This document shows, one piece after another, positions 1 through 8,467 of a stretch of DNA of 64,000 nt (positions are counted from its first letter, which is position 1; each line of letters starts with the position of its first letter). The notes under the pieces were generated by a model. That model worked only from the letters and a program-made list of their open reading frames with translations. It was not told where the DNA came from and made no database searches. The stretch covers positions 186,001-250,000 of the forward strand of contig NZ_JBBOYD010000002.1 of the NCBI RefSeq assembly GCF_038007965.1, given 5' to 3'. Source of the DNA: Niallia sp. FSL W8-0635 (GTDB lineage: Bacteria; Bacillota; Bacilli; Bacillales; Cytobacillaceae). Position numbers and translations under genes: made by a program.

Positions 1-1
1 A

Positions 2-844
2 CAGGATATTAAAGCATTCTTAGCTAATAAGCTAAAACTTGAACTATCTGTAGAGAAGACCCTTATCACTCATGCTCATAAGGAGAAAGCTAGATTTCTA
101 GGTTTTGATATTGTAACAAGTTACAGTACACAACCAACAAGAAATAAAGATGGCAAACTCCAAAGGCAAAATAACGGTAAGGTTAAACTTTATGTCCCGA
201 AGGAAAAATGGGTAAATAAACTTCTTGATAGGAACATTCTAAGAATAAACGATAACGATTGGAAAATGATTCATAGACCTGAACTTATCAATAATGACGA
301 CCTTGAAATTATTAGCATCTATGATGCTGAATTACGAGGATTCTACGAATATTACAAAATAGCAAATAACGTGAGTGTGCTTAATAAAATGGCATACATC
401 ATGGAATACAGTATGTATAAAACGTTTGCTAGTAAATATAAAATTTCGGTTAGAAAAGTCATAGATAAATTCAGTGTTAATGGAGTATTTACTGTTCAAT
501 ATGAAACGAAAAAAGGAATGAAGTCTAAAACTTTAATCAGCTAGTTTACAAGAGCAGAAAAAGTAAATAAAGATTTCAAAGTGGATAATCTACCTAATGG
601 TTGGATGTACAGTGGTATCACAAGCCTAATTGACAGAATGAAAGCTCGCGTATGTGAATACTGCGGAGCGATAGATGTCGATTTAGAGATGCATCATGTC
701 CGGAAATTAAAAGACCTCAAAAAGAAGAAAAATCTTCAAAAGTGGGAAATGATTATGATTGCTCGTAACCGAAGACAATTAGCTTTATGTGCTAGAGGAC
801 AAGGAAACGACTGTCATATGAAATTACACAAAGGACAATTGTAA
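2..844 (+). pseudogene. Group II intron maturase/reverse transcriptase C-terminus, interrupted by in-frame TAG
   Basis: Frame 2 reads from the window edge through the end of the RT domain (K-A-R-F-L-G-F-D-I, near codon 35) and maturase domain X, then hits TAG at 542-544. The same frame continues without another stop to 844 and encodes an HNH-type zinc module (C-E-Y-C-G ... M-H-H-V), as in full-length intron proteins. One nonsense mutation therefore separates maturase from endonuclease. The upstream product may still help splicing, while the DNA-endonuclease function needed for target-primed mobility would be lost unless the stop is read through. The N-terminal RT domains lie outside the window. 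Confidence 0.85.
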
Positions 845-865
845 TTAAACTAGGTGGATAATAGT

Positions 866-899
866 GAGCCGTATGCTTGGAGACTTGCAAGTACGGTTC
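866..899 (+). ncRNA. Group II intron 1 domain V
   Basis: This is a 34-nt hairpin starting GAGCCGTATG and ending GTACGGTTC, the most conserved catalytic element of group II introns. It lies 21 nt after the maturase stop, as expected, and has the same length and outer stem as domain V of the second intron at 4193-4226. Confidence 0.9.
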
Positions 900-934
900 T
901 GGGGGAGAGTTGGTGGAAACCTACCATAGTAATA

Positions 935-1761
935 TGGCAAGGCACCGCCTTCTTATCTCGTTGCGGAAGATATTTATTATACCTTATGGAGGCTGTTTCC
1001 TTCTTTGATGGTGGAAAATGGTTATAAATATTCTGAAGTTAGAAAATGGAACGAAGAATATGGGGTAATTGAAACTACCACTTATAATCAAGATTCCAAT
1101 GCTGAATATACAAACAAGCAATCAAGAGGTGGGACAAAAAGAAACGAGAAAATACTACCAGGTATTTCACCGTTTGTTTTTTCAAAATTTCTTGTGCAAA
1201 ATACAGTACTTGTTAGATTAGTTGATGTTTGGCCAGATCCAGTTGAATTCGTGAATGTGCCAACTATACTAGTGAAACCAGATGAAGATCTTCAACAAAA
1301 TTATCTGAGAATGGTCAACACTTTTGAAAGATCCATTGAGGAGTTAGAAGATGGGTTTAAATTATATATGCCGTTAACTCAGACTGGAATTTCATACCCA
1401 GATAATCCATTTACTTATCCGGCATTTTATATGAAAGGTGAACTTATTTGGAAGCCAGAACCATTTGAACAAGAAAGAATTCTTAGTAAAGAGAAGAAGT
1501 TACAGGAAATAATTAAGGGCGAGATATCTGAAGGAAGAAAATCTATTGTTTATGTTCGAGATACCGGGTCAAGCGTTGAAGGTAGGGATGTTAGACCACG
1601 ATTAAAGCATATTTTAGAAATGATTGGTGCTAAGGTCTGTATCCTGGATACTTCTTCAACAAGTACAAATAGACGAAGTGAATGGTTAGAAAAAAAGATA
1701 AAAAAAGAAAATTATGATGTTTGTATTGTATCTCAAGAATTAGTGAAAGTAGGATTAGACC
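935..1761 (+). CDS. SNF2-like helicase, middle exon
   Basis: This open frame lies between two group II introns. It begins as a splice product (Y-G-K-A-P-P-S-Y-L-V-A-E-D-I-Y-Y-T-L-W-R-L-F-P), typical of the segment after motif III in SNF2-like helicases. It ends in the RecA-like C-terminal domain (S-I-V-Y-V-R-D-T ... V-C-I-V-S-Q-E-L-V-K-V-G-L-D). The last base, C1761, must join to TA at 4271 to give Leu and continue G-L-D-L-C-T-P-T. It is not an independent gene: apparent local starts such as TTG 1005 lack a convincing RBS. Helicases of this type occur on conjugative elements and phages. The product acts only if both introns splice out. Confidence 0.8.
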
Positions 1762-2354
1762 GTGCGACAAGAAGTTGCTAAATAATAGTGTTTCCATAAG
1801 AAACCGTCTTAGTCATTGAGGACGTTCCCGCCCGAAACTGCTTTTCGAGTAATCGAATTGTTGGGTTGCATGAGGGTTAAATGCTTAATGGAGGAATTTA
1901 CACAGAATTCCAAAAGAGCTAGGGAAAGTTAGGAAGGTATAAGCGTAAGCTGAACCTTTGTAGTCTTCGTTACCGACAACAAGCGTACTGTGATTGAACA
2001 AGCTTGTAGATGTGGATAGGAAAAGTTCTACGGTCGAGGAACTGCGAAATGACCCATAGATCCACCGGAGTAAAGAAGGATGCCTAACCTAACGTATCTA
2101 TTATTAGTGAAACTTGGTAAGCCCTATACATTCCTCTCATCTAAGGTAGGGTGACCGTAAGGAAACCACAATATGTAGAGGGTAAAGGAACGTGGAGAAA
2201 GCGAATGTCGACATAACGAAAGTTAAGGTGAAAACTCATTTGTATAAGCCGTCGAATAGGGCAATACCCAAATCGAAAGATTGCAGACTTCCACGTGGTC
2301 ATCAACACGAATAGAAAGCGAAAAGAATAATCCTTAAAGAGAGGGAGATATGTT

Positions 2355-4169
2355 ATGAAAACCAACGAGTACGTTGCGTCGGCTGTTTCCCCACTGGTGG
2401 ATAACTGGCACTCAATTAATTGGATGAAAGTTAATCGCTATGTAAGGAAACTTCAACAACGAATCTATCGTGCCGAACAACTTAAACAAACGAGAAAAGT
2501 AAGGAAATTACAAAGACTTCTACTTAGAAGTAAAGCGAATTTACTGTTAAGTATTAAGCGCGTAACGCAAGAAAATAGAGGCAAAAAGACAGCTGGTATA
2601 GACGGATATATTTCTAACACTCCGCAAGAGCGAGTTGAATTATACAACAAACTTAAAATGTACAGTATAAGAAATATTAAGGTTAAACCGGCTAGAAGAA
2701 CATATATCCCTAAAAAGAATGGAAAGAAACGTCCGTTAGGCATTCCTGTAATTGTTGATAGAGTGTACCAAAACGTATTTAAAACTGCTCTAGAACCACA
2801 GTGGGAAGCAAAATTTGAAATGACATCGTATGGATTCAGACCTAAACGTGGCGCACATGACGCTATGAGCGATTTATTCGTGAAATTAAGCAGAGGAAGC
2901 GCTAAGGGGTGGATTTTCGAAGGTGATTTTGAAGGCTGCTTTGACAACTTAAACCACGACCTTATTATGGAAAGAATTAAAAACTTCCCAAATAACAAAA
3001 TCGTTAGAGAATGGTTGGAAAGTGGATACGTTGACAATGCTACATTCCATAAAACAGACAAGGGAACACCACAAGGCGGAATCATCTCACCACTGTTAGC
3101 GAACATAGCATTACATGGGATGGAAGAAGAAATTGGAGTAAGATATATCCACTCTAAAAGACAGGGAGATACATTGTATACCTCGTCAGTTGGCGTTGTT
3201 AGATATGCAGATGATTTCGTTATCGTCTGCCCTACGAAAGAACAAGCCGTTGGGATGTACGAAAAATTACAACCATATCTAGACAAACGTGGATTGAAGT
3301 TAGCAAAGGAGAAAACAAGAGTTGTTCATATTAGTGAAGGATTCGATTTCCTCGGATTTAACTTCAAACAATACCCAACTAAGGATGGAAATAAATTATT
3401 CATTAAACCATCACTTGAAAGTGTCAAAAATGCTAAACAGAAAATCAAGGAAGTATTCGACTGGGGAAAAGGCAGAGAAACAGCATATCTAATTGAAAAA
3501 CTGAATCGTGTATTACAAGGGATTGCAAACTATTGGTCACCAACAGTAGCCAAAGTAATTTTCAGAGACATTGATACTTATGTTAATGAAAAAGTCGTAA
3601 TTTACCTTAAACACAGACATCATAGAACTTCATTTAGAAAACTGATGAAAATGTACTTTAAACCAGACAATACAGGCGTAAGCAAAGACAAGTGGCTCCT
3701 AACGTGTCCAAAAGATAATACGAAACAGCTTATTCGCATGAGTTGGACTAAGATTGAAAGACACGTAAAGATCAAACAATATAATAGTCCATTTGACGCA
3801 TCGCTTAAAGCTTACTTTGATAAACGTGACGAGAAAATATTCAATAGGGAAAATACTAATGCTAAAAGGAAACTTGCGAAAAAGAGCAGATACAAATGCA
3901 GAATTTGTGGTGAATCCTTACAAGGAATAGAACCAATTGAAAGCAATCATATAGTGCCTGTAGTAATTGGCGGAGTTGATAGTTATGATAACCTCGAACT
4001 ACTACACAAATCATGTCATAAAACACACCATGTATTGTTAGAGAATTATGGCGAAGGTAAGAAATTACCAAAAGTCGTAAACTACCTAGAAAGCAATGGT
4101 ATCAAAGACGTGAATAGTAAAAAGGCTATTAATCTTATGAAAAGAGCATTCAAGAAGTTCCGTTATTAA
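2355..4169 (+). CDS. ltrA: Group II intron-encoded reverse transcriptase/maturase with HNH domain
   Basis: This 604-residue protein assists intron splicing and retrohoming. The N-terminal RT0 region is followed by the RT fingers-palm with catalytic Y-A-D-D at residues 284-287, preceded by T-P-Q-G-G. Domain X runs to about residue 430. A C-terminal HNH endonuclease starts with C-R-I-C-G (first Cys 515) and continues S-N-H-I-V-P-V-V and S-C-H-K-T-H-H. The start ATG 2355 follows a GGGAG site. All modules seem intact, unlike the neighbouring first intron. The symbol is used in the family sense. Confidence 0.93.
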   Translation: MKTNEYVASAVSPLVDNWHSINWMKVNRYVRKLQQRIYRAEQLKQTRKVRKLQRLLLRSKANLLLSIKRVTQENRGKKTAGIDGYISNTPQERVELYNKLKMYSIRNIKVKPARRTYIPKKNGKKRPLGIPVIVDRVYQNVFKTALEPQWEAKFEMTSYGFRPKRGAHDAMSDLFVKLSRGSAKGWIFEGDFEGCFDNLNHDLIMERIKNFPNNKIVREWLESGYVDNATFHKTDKGTPQGGIISPLLANIALHGMEEEIGVRYIHSKRQGDTLYTSSVGVVRYADDFVIVCPTKEQAVGMYEKLQPYLDKRGLKLAKEKTRVVHISEGFDFLGFNFKQYPTKDGNKLFIKPSLESVKNAKQKIKEVFDWGKGRETAYLIEKLNRVLQGIANYWSPTVAKVIFRDIDTYVNEKVVIYLKHRHHRTSFRKLMKMYFKPDNTGVSKDKWLLTCPKDNTKQLIRMSWTKIERHVKIKQYNSPFDASLKAYFDKRDEKIFNRENTNAKRKLAKKSRYKCRICGESLQGIEPIESNHIVPVVIGGVDSYDNLELLHKSCHKTHHVLLENYGEGKKLPKVVNYLESNGIKDVNSKKAINLMKRAFKKFRY

Positions 4170-4192
4170 GTTGAGAGGATGATAGATGGCTT

Positions 4193-4226
4193 GAGCCGTA
4201 TGTGCTGAAAGGTACAAGTACGGTTC
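4193..4226 (+). ncRNA. Group II intron 2 domain V
   Basis: This 34-nt hairpin begins GAGCCGTATG and ends GTACGGTTC, and sits 23 nt after the maturase stop. Its outer stem is identical to domain V of intron 1, while the apical part differs. The two introns therefore share this ribozyme type but are not copies of each other. Confidence 0.92.
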
Positions 4227-4270
4227 TTAGGGGGGAAAGAGGTGGTAACATCTCCGACCTACCCGACTAT

Positions 4271-4998
4271 TATGTACTCCAACATTGATATTTTATCAAT
4301 TTAGTTGGTCTTTATTTACAATTAATCAAGCTGCACGAAGAGCGTGGAGAATAAAACAAACTGAGGAGTGTAGACTGTATTATTTAGCGTATAAAAATAT
4401 GTACCAAGAACAAATGGCAACATTGATAGCCATGAAGAATAAAGCTGCTGGTGCTATTAACGGTGATGTTTCAAGTGATGGATTGAATGCTATGTTAGGG
4501 GATACTGGCGATTTACAATCCATGTTAATACAGTCGATAAAGAAAGGAAATGTGCTTCAAGGAAGTACGGAAGAATGGGTTGCAGAAGCGTCTGATAGAG
4601 CTAGAGAAATTCTTTCTAATATTGGAAAACCAAAGAATTTCTCATTAAAATCAAACAAAGAATATTTCGAAGAATGGGCTAATAAGTACATTAAAACTGA
4701 CAGTTCAAGAAATGTTCTTATAAGAAAATCTAAAACTATCGCTAGCAATATAGAGAAAGGTAAAATTCCTGGTTTTCATTTTAACGAAATGATATTGGAA
4801 GTAGATTTATATGCTGCTTTTGGAAGTGATTCAGCTCTTGATGGTGAAATAGTAGACTATTTAACTCGAAGTGAGAGGGAGTCTAAAACAAATAATGATA
4901 GTTCACAAATTTCCTTGTTTGATTTAGTGGAGGAAAAACCAGAAAAGAAAAATAAACGTAGAGTAGTCAGTGGTCAGCTGGCATTCGAATTATTTTAG
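4271..4998 (+). CDS. SNF2-like helicase, last exon
   Basis: Joined to 935-1761 after intron removal, this exon supplies helicase motifs V/VI: L-C-T-P-T-L-I-F-Y-Q-F-S-W, then Q-A-A-R-R-A-W-R-I-K-Q-T with the arginine-finger pattern of SNF2 enzymes. It is followed by about 170 residues of helical, charged sequence. The end carries Q-I-S-L-F-D-L and G-Q-L-A-F-E-L-F, which resemble sliding-clamp (DnaN) binding peptides. A TTG at 4285 could look like a start but lies in a conserved motif, so it is rejected. DNA remodelling or replication of the mobile element is the likely role, by inference. Confidence 0.85.
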
Positions 4999-5008
4999 GA
5001 GGATAAAA

Positions 5009-5737
5009 ATGCATACTATTACGATAAATTTAGATTGGTTTGTATATATGTATTTTCTAATAGAATATTTTTTCCATGCAGTCTGTATGGATTTAAAGAT
5101 GAAACAGTATTATTTAGAGAATGGATTAATTCCAACAGAGACAGAATCTAAATCGAAAGATGAAATTATTTATTTAGAAGAAACTCAAAATCTAAATATA
5201 CAGGAAGATGATTGGGAAGAAGTTATGCGCCCAACTAATATTTATCATATTACTCCGACTGTTTCAGAATTAGATGATAGAACAATAGAATACTTATCGA
5301 ATTTGACTAAAGAAATTAATTTTGAGGAACTATGTGACGAGCAAAGTGGACCTCTTGAAGAGGAACTTAACCTTACAGATTTAAATACCACAACTTCTCG
5401 AGAATGTAGAAATAAACAAGTAAATTCAGAAATAGAGGATCAAGTGGATGATATACCCACTACAAAAATAGCTGATAATTTACAAGGGAAGCAGCGTTGG
5501 CTTGTATCTGTTCTAGGTATGGAAGAGGAATATATTCATGTTTCAGATGGTAAAAGAGCGTGGATAAATATTGGCGAAAGTGTGTATCGAATAAATAGAA
5601 AGGATTCCTTGTCTTTAGAAATTGAAAGAGAAGGAAAAAATATAAGAGTTTTAAAGATAGAAATTTTAGAACATGCTGTTTCATCAGATTATATTATCCC
5701 GGATGAAAAAATCGAATATGAGGCAGCTGCAATTTAA
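5009..5737 (+). CDS. Acidic hypothetical protein of the conjugative-type region
   Basis: The ATG at 5009 follows a strong TTAGGAGGAT site 10 nt after the helicase stop, so the two are probably co-transcribed. The 242-residue product starts with an aromatic hydrophobic stretch (W-F-V-Y-M-Y-F-L-I-E-Y-F-F), then has a very acidic, low-complexity middle and a C-terminal beta-rich segment (Q-R-W-L-V-S-V-L-G ... A-W-I-N-I-G-E-S-V-Y-R-I). I do not recognise the family. The acidic linker and small C-terminal domain suggest a protein-binding partner of the upstream helicase, but this is only inference from position. Confidence 0.75.
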   Translation: MHTITINLDWFVYMYFLIEYFFHAVCMDLKMKQYYLENGLIPTETESKSKDEIIYLEETQNLNIQEDDWEEVMRPTNIYHITPTVSELDDRTIEYLSNLTKEINFEELCDEQSGPLEEELNLTDLNTTTSRECRNKQVNSEIEDQVDDIPTTKIADNLQGKQRWLVSVLGMEEEYIHVSDGKRAWINIGESVYRINRKDSLSLEIEREGKNIRVLKIEILEHAVSSDYIIPDEKIEYEAAAI

Positions 5738-5774
5738 GGGTTATTTGCTATTCGGAGGAAGTGAATTTAGTTCA

Positions 5775-5824
5775 CCTCCTTCACTAAATGAACAAATTAG
5801 GATTTGTTCATTTAGTGAAGGGGG
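5775..5824. repeat. Long stem-loop with 22-bp arms
   Basis: The arms CCTCCTTCACTAAATGAACA.. (5775-5796) and its near-perfect complement (5803-5824) flank a 6-nt loop, with one mismatch. It lies 37 nt after the preceding stop codon. There is no following T-run, so it is not a classical terminator. It may stabilise the 3' end of the mRNA or be a small mobile repeat. The rest of 5825-6022 holds no gene. Confidence 0.75.
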
Positions 5825-6022
5825 AATCCTCTCGGGTACAAATCCACCAGTCAAGGTCTATTTAACTAGTTTTTGGTGAATTTTTCATGAAAATTAGTAA
5901 AAATATCCCTGTAATCGACAAGCTTCGACAGTTTTACTATATATATTAATACTATACTAATGTACATCAATGATAAAAAAAATGAAAGAAATTATAAAAA
6001 GCCATCTAAAGGGGGCAGTGGA

Positions 6023-6673
6023 ATGAGATCTGAAATCAACACAGCTGGTTTAGAATCTATATTGTCTGTGATTGAGGATGACAATCGTTATATTCAAAAA
6101 CTAAATTTAGATTATAGGATAAAAGATAATAAATTCTATATTGGTTGTTTATATGGAGATACATTTAATATGTCACTCAAGAAAAATTACTTAGAGGTGC
6201 TATCTCAAGAAGTAATTAGTATGTACGAGAGATGCTTATTGCCTTTAAGCACTCTTAAAGTTCATGATTTTACAGTAAATTTAGAAATTAATGATAGAGG
6301 TGAATTTATACGGGAAGAGCAATATATAGAGATTATTATCCCTGTAGAAGCAGTTGATAAATTATCAACTTTATCCCAATTATATAGCAAATTGAAAAAG
6401 CTCATCCCTCTTTTTCCCATAATTAATTCGATAGAGGTTCAAGGAGAAAGAAAACAGTTAAATCAAATTCGAATTTACCTTAACCCTAAGGAAAAATCCT
6501 ATTTAATAAATGAAAATAAAACGGATGTTTTAGGACAATGGATAGCAAGTTTTGATAATTTTATAGACAATCTTCCAGAAACACCGTTCTATACAAAAAT
6601 TAAAGTCCAAAATGGAATGATAAAACCAATACAATTTAAAAATGAAAAGGAGAAATGGAAATGGTTCGTATAG
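6023..6673 (+). CDS. Hypothetical protein, paralogue of the next gene
   Basis: The ATG at 6023 follows AAAGGGGGCAGTGG; an earlier in-frame ATG at 5960 has no ribosome site. The 216-residue protein is soluble and beta-rich with no signal peptide. Its C-terminal part (G-Q-W-I-A-S-F-D-N-F-I-D ... Y-T-K-I-K-V-Q-N-G-M-I-K) aligns by eye with the C-terminus of the downstream protein (S-Q-W-L-A-T-V-E-N-I-M-D ... Y-S-H-K-V-Y-A-V-D-G-R-M). They are probably duplicated genes whose products may pair. The family is not recognised. It overlaps the next gene by 19 bp, implying translational coupling. Confidence 0.8.
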   Translation: MRSEINTAGLESILSVIEDDNRYIQKLNLDYRIKDNKFYIGCLYGDTFNMSLKKNYLEVLSQEVISMYERCLLPLSTLKVHDFTVNLEINDRGEFIREEQYIEIIIPVEAVDKLSTLSQLYSKLKKLIPLFPIINSIEVQGERKQLNQIRIYLNPKEKSYLINENKTDVLGQWIASFDNFIDNLPETPFYTKIKVQNGMIKPIQFKNEKEKWKWFV

Positions 6674-7341
6674 GAGAAAAAAGTATAAATGAGATTATGG
6701 TAACAATTAAGGAAAAACAATTAAACTTATCGAGATTAGAATTTAAAACGAGAGATAAGTTTGTTTTAATAGGGCCAATTGGTACAGAGAAAATAAAGCA
6801 AGAAGATGACTATTATGAAAATGTAAAAGAAAATCTTATATTTGCTAATTATAGCTGGCTTTCACCATTATGCGATGATTTAAATTGTCCATTTCAAGGA
6901 CATTTAGAAGTCTTACCTTCAGGAGAAATGAACCATCATAATATTGATTTAACAATCAGTATCCCACTATCTGGAAGCCTAGAAAAGGCAAAAATAATGA
7001 GTACATTATATGAGCAATTTAAGGTGTTAGAAAAATATCGGAATTTCATCCAATTTTTTGATGTAAGTGGTTTTAAATACATGACAAATCTCATCCATGT
7101 AAGTTTAAAAATTCCTGGTAATAAAATTACGCCTCTTTTAAAAGAGGCAAAAACAAAACCTGTGAATAAACAAATTATTTCTCAGTGGTTAGCTACAGTA
7201 GAAAATATCATGGATCAGAATGCCAATAATTTCAGTTATTCACATAAGGTTTATGCTGTTGATGGTAGAATGCAATCCACTACTTTTGAGTCCAAATTCA
7301 CTTTTAAAGTTCATCAACGAAGAGGGATCTTTAATGATTAG
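6655..7341 (+). CDS. Hypothetical protein, paralogue of preceding gene
   Basis: The ATG at 6655 lies inside the end of the previous gene with AAAAGGAG just upstream. The 228-residue soluble protein shares the overall layout and C-terminal pattern of its neighbour (Q-W-L-A-T-V-E-N-I-M). The middle includes a short C-D-D-L-N-C segment. Its stop overlaps the next ATG. The block 6023-7891 therefore reads as a three-gene translationally coupled operon ending in a membrane protein. A role in a transfer or secretion machine is a guess from context only. Confidence 0.8.
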   Translation: MEMVRIGEKSINEIMVTIKEKQLNLSRLEFKTRDKFVLIGPIGTEKIKQEDDYYENVKENLIFANYSWLSPLCDDLNCPFQGHLEVLPSGEMNHHNIDLTISIPLSGSLEKAKIMSTLYEQFKVLEKYRNFIQFFDVSGFKYMTNLIHVSLKIPGNKITPLLKEAKTKPVNKQIISQWLATVENIMDQNANNFSYSHKVYAVDGRMQSTTFESKFTFKVHQRRGIFND

Positions 7342-7891
7342 AAGCCAAGTCAAAACGATTATGTCATTAATAATAATCACAATTTTATTGATTCCTACAA
7401 AAGCAATGGCAAATCCCTTTAGTGATGCTCCATCTATGGATGATATGATTACAAATTGGGGAAATTCCATAAATGATTCTGCACCGATAGTTTCTAGTTT
7501 ATTCTCATCTCTTTTTACGATAATGTTCCTGGTTGGAGTTGTTAGGCTAGGGTATTCAATTGTTACAAAAACTGGGCAAGTTATGAAAGGGGCTACCGGT
7601 GTACTAATTTGGGCTCCAATTTCTTTCTTTATAATTCGTATTTTTTTAATTGTATTATTTACAATAAACACAACAAATGTTACACTGTTTGCAACTGATG
7701 TAATAAACTTATTACAGTTATCTGGTTTTTATACAGTAGTGGGAATGACATTAGTTGGATTAGTTATGTTTCTATTCTATAAACTTTTGAAACACCCTGA
7801 ATTTGGTAGATGGAGTAAGAGACTATGGGCATCTGCGGGGTTTCTATTGATTATTAGCTTTATAATCCCATATGCATTTGGTGCAGCATAA
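7334..7891 (+). CDS. Small exported multi-pass membrane protein (conjugation-channel-like)
   Basis: The ATG at 7334 overlaps the previous stop. The 185-residue product has an N-terminal signal-like helix ending T-K-A-M-A, a short extracellular stretch (N-P-F-S-D-A-P-S), then three or four hydrophobic helices with charged connectors (K-L-L-K-H-P-E-F-G-R-W-S-K-R) and a final helix ending A-F-G-A-A. Size and layout resemble the small VirB2/pilin-like or VirB3-like membrane subunits of Gram-positive type IV secretion systems. That comparison rests on architecture only; no family motif is certain. Confidence 0.75.
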   Translation: MIRSQVKTIMSLIIITILLIPTKAMANPFSDAPSMDDMITNWGNSINDSAPIVSSLFSSLFTIMFLVGVVRLGYSIVTKTGQVMKGATGVLIWAPISFFIIRIFLIVLFTINTTNVTLFATDVINLLQLSGFYTVVGMTLVGLVMFLFYKLLKHPEFGRWSKRLWASAGFLLIISFIIPYAFGAA

Positions 7892-7908
7892 ATAAAGAAG
7901 GTGATATC

Positions 7909-8127
7909 TTGTTGTCTTTAGTAGTAGATAATACAAAAAATGCGAAAGAAATATCTTATACATGCCGGAATTCTTGTGATCTTTATGATGTTTTAACAGA
8001 ATCCTGTTCAATTAAGAATAAGGTAGATGTAGATAATCCGTTCGTTGTTTCAAAATGTAGTAGTGTAAACGAGCACAATATTTCAGATACTCTTTTCCAC
8101 ATTAATCCGGGAGGAAATCTGAAATAA
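7909..8127 (+). pseudogene. 5' part of a cysteine-containing gene cut by the transposon
   Basis: A TTG start at 7909 follows AAGAAGGTGATATC. The 72 codons (S-Y-T-C-R-N-S-C-D-L-Y ... E-S-C-S-I-K) run straight into the left inverted repeat of the 8118-11238 transposon, whose bases supply the stop TAA at 8125-8127. On the far side of the transposon a frame resumes (N-S-E-G-I-stop-K-F-Q-R-Y-L-R-G-Y-K-V) and runs to 11716. The simplest reading is one secreted or redox-type gene split by insertion. The function is unknown. Confidence 0.6.
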
Positions 8128-8143
8128 TGTGCTATTTTTTTCA
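8118..8143 (+). repeat. Left terminal inverted repeat of transposon
   Basis: The core AATAATGTGCTA is identical to the reverse complement of the right end. It is flanked by TCTGA (left) versus TCTGG (right) and a T-rich tail. The stop codon of the truncated gene 7909-8127 lies inside it. Confidence 0.7.
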
Positions 8144-8209
8144 CTTTATTTCGGAATGTGCAAAATCTTGTTCAAATTATTCCGTCTTAAATTCAGGAAA
8201 AGAAAACCC

Positions 8210-8467
8210 CTAAAAAGGGGCATCAACTGGCATATAATCCTGTTTTTTTATTCGAATTTTGTACACCTCGTAAGTGTGGAGTACAAACCTTACTTCGTGT
8301 TCCAGAGTTACGAACCAATCAAAATCTTTCTCCAAGTATGCATGGAGATACCTGTTTTGGACCCGTATCTCAAATGCATAACCCTGGTCTATCCAGTGGG
8401 GCTGATGTCCTAACCATACTCTCCATTCTTGAAGATGGTGGTCAAATACTAATATTCCACGCCTCAT
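8210..8467 (-). CDS. DUF5348 protein of the transposon
   Basis: The 85-residue product reads L-V-F-D-H-H-L-Q-E-W-R-V-W-L-G-H-Q-P-H-W and N-R-Y-L-H-A-Y-L-E-K-D-F-D-W-F-V. This tryptophan-rich beta pattern matches, from memory, DUF5348, a short protein often found beside this transposase/ATPase pair in Bacillus. It overlaps the end of the ATPase gene by 4 bp (8464-8467), so the two are coupled. No enzymatic motif is visible. It may assist target choice or be passenger; the role is unknown. Confidence 0.75.
   Translation of the reverse strand: MRRGILVFDHHLQEWRVWLGHQPHWIDQGYAFEIRVQNRYLHAYLEKDFDWFVTLEHEVRFVLHTYEVYKIRIKKQDYMPVDAPF

Larger units (their letters stand above)
1..934 (+). mobile_element. 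Group II intron 1, 3' part (5' end outside window)
   Basis: The segment carries the C-terminal half of an intron-encoded reverse transcriptase, then a textbook 34-nt domain V (866-899) and a domain VI-like stem. Downstream the reading frame of a helicase resumes (Y-G-K-A-P-P ... I-Y-Y-T-L-W-R-L-F-P). The 3' splice site is therefore placed near 934, to within a few bases. The 5' part of the intron and the first helicase exon lie before the window. Confidence 0.85.
1762..4270 (+). mobile_element. Group II intron 2, complete, inside helicase gene
   Basis: The 5' end GTGCGAC (1762-1768) matches the group II consensus. The ribozyme 5' domains fill 1769-2340, the maturase ORF occupies 2355-4169, domain V is 4193-4226, and a domain VI-like stem leads to the 3' end CCCGACTAT at 4270. 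Removing exactly 1762-4270 fuses GAC-C to TA-TGT and restores the helicase motif G-L-D-L-C-T-P-T-L-I-F-Y-Q-F-S-W, which strongly supports these boundaries. All parts look intact, so the intron is probably active. Confidence 0.92.

Noticed and set aside
2465..3286. Long minus-strand open frame opposite the intron 2 maturase
   Set aside because: It lies fully within the well-supported RT gene on the plus strand, has no ribosome site and has no recognisable protein pattern.
7240..7671. Minus-strand open frame of 143 codons
   Set aside because: It is a shadow of the coupled plus-strand operon, whose overlaps and start sites are strong.
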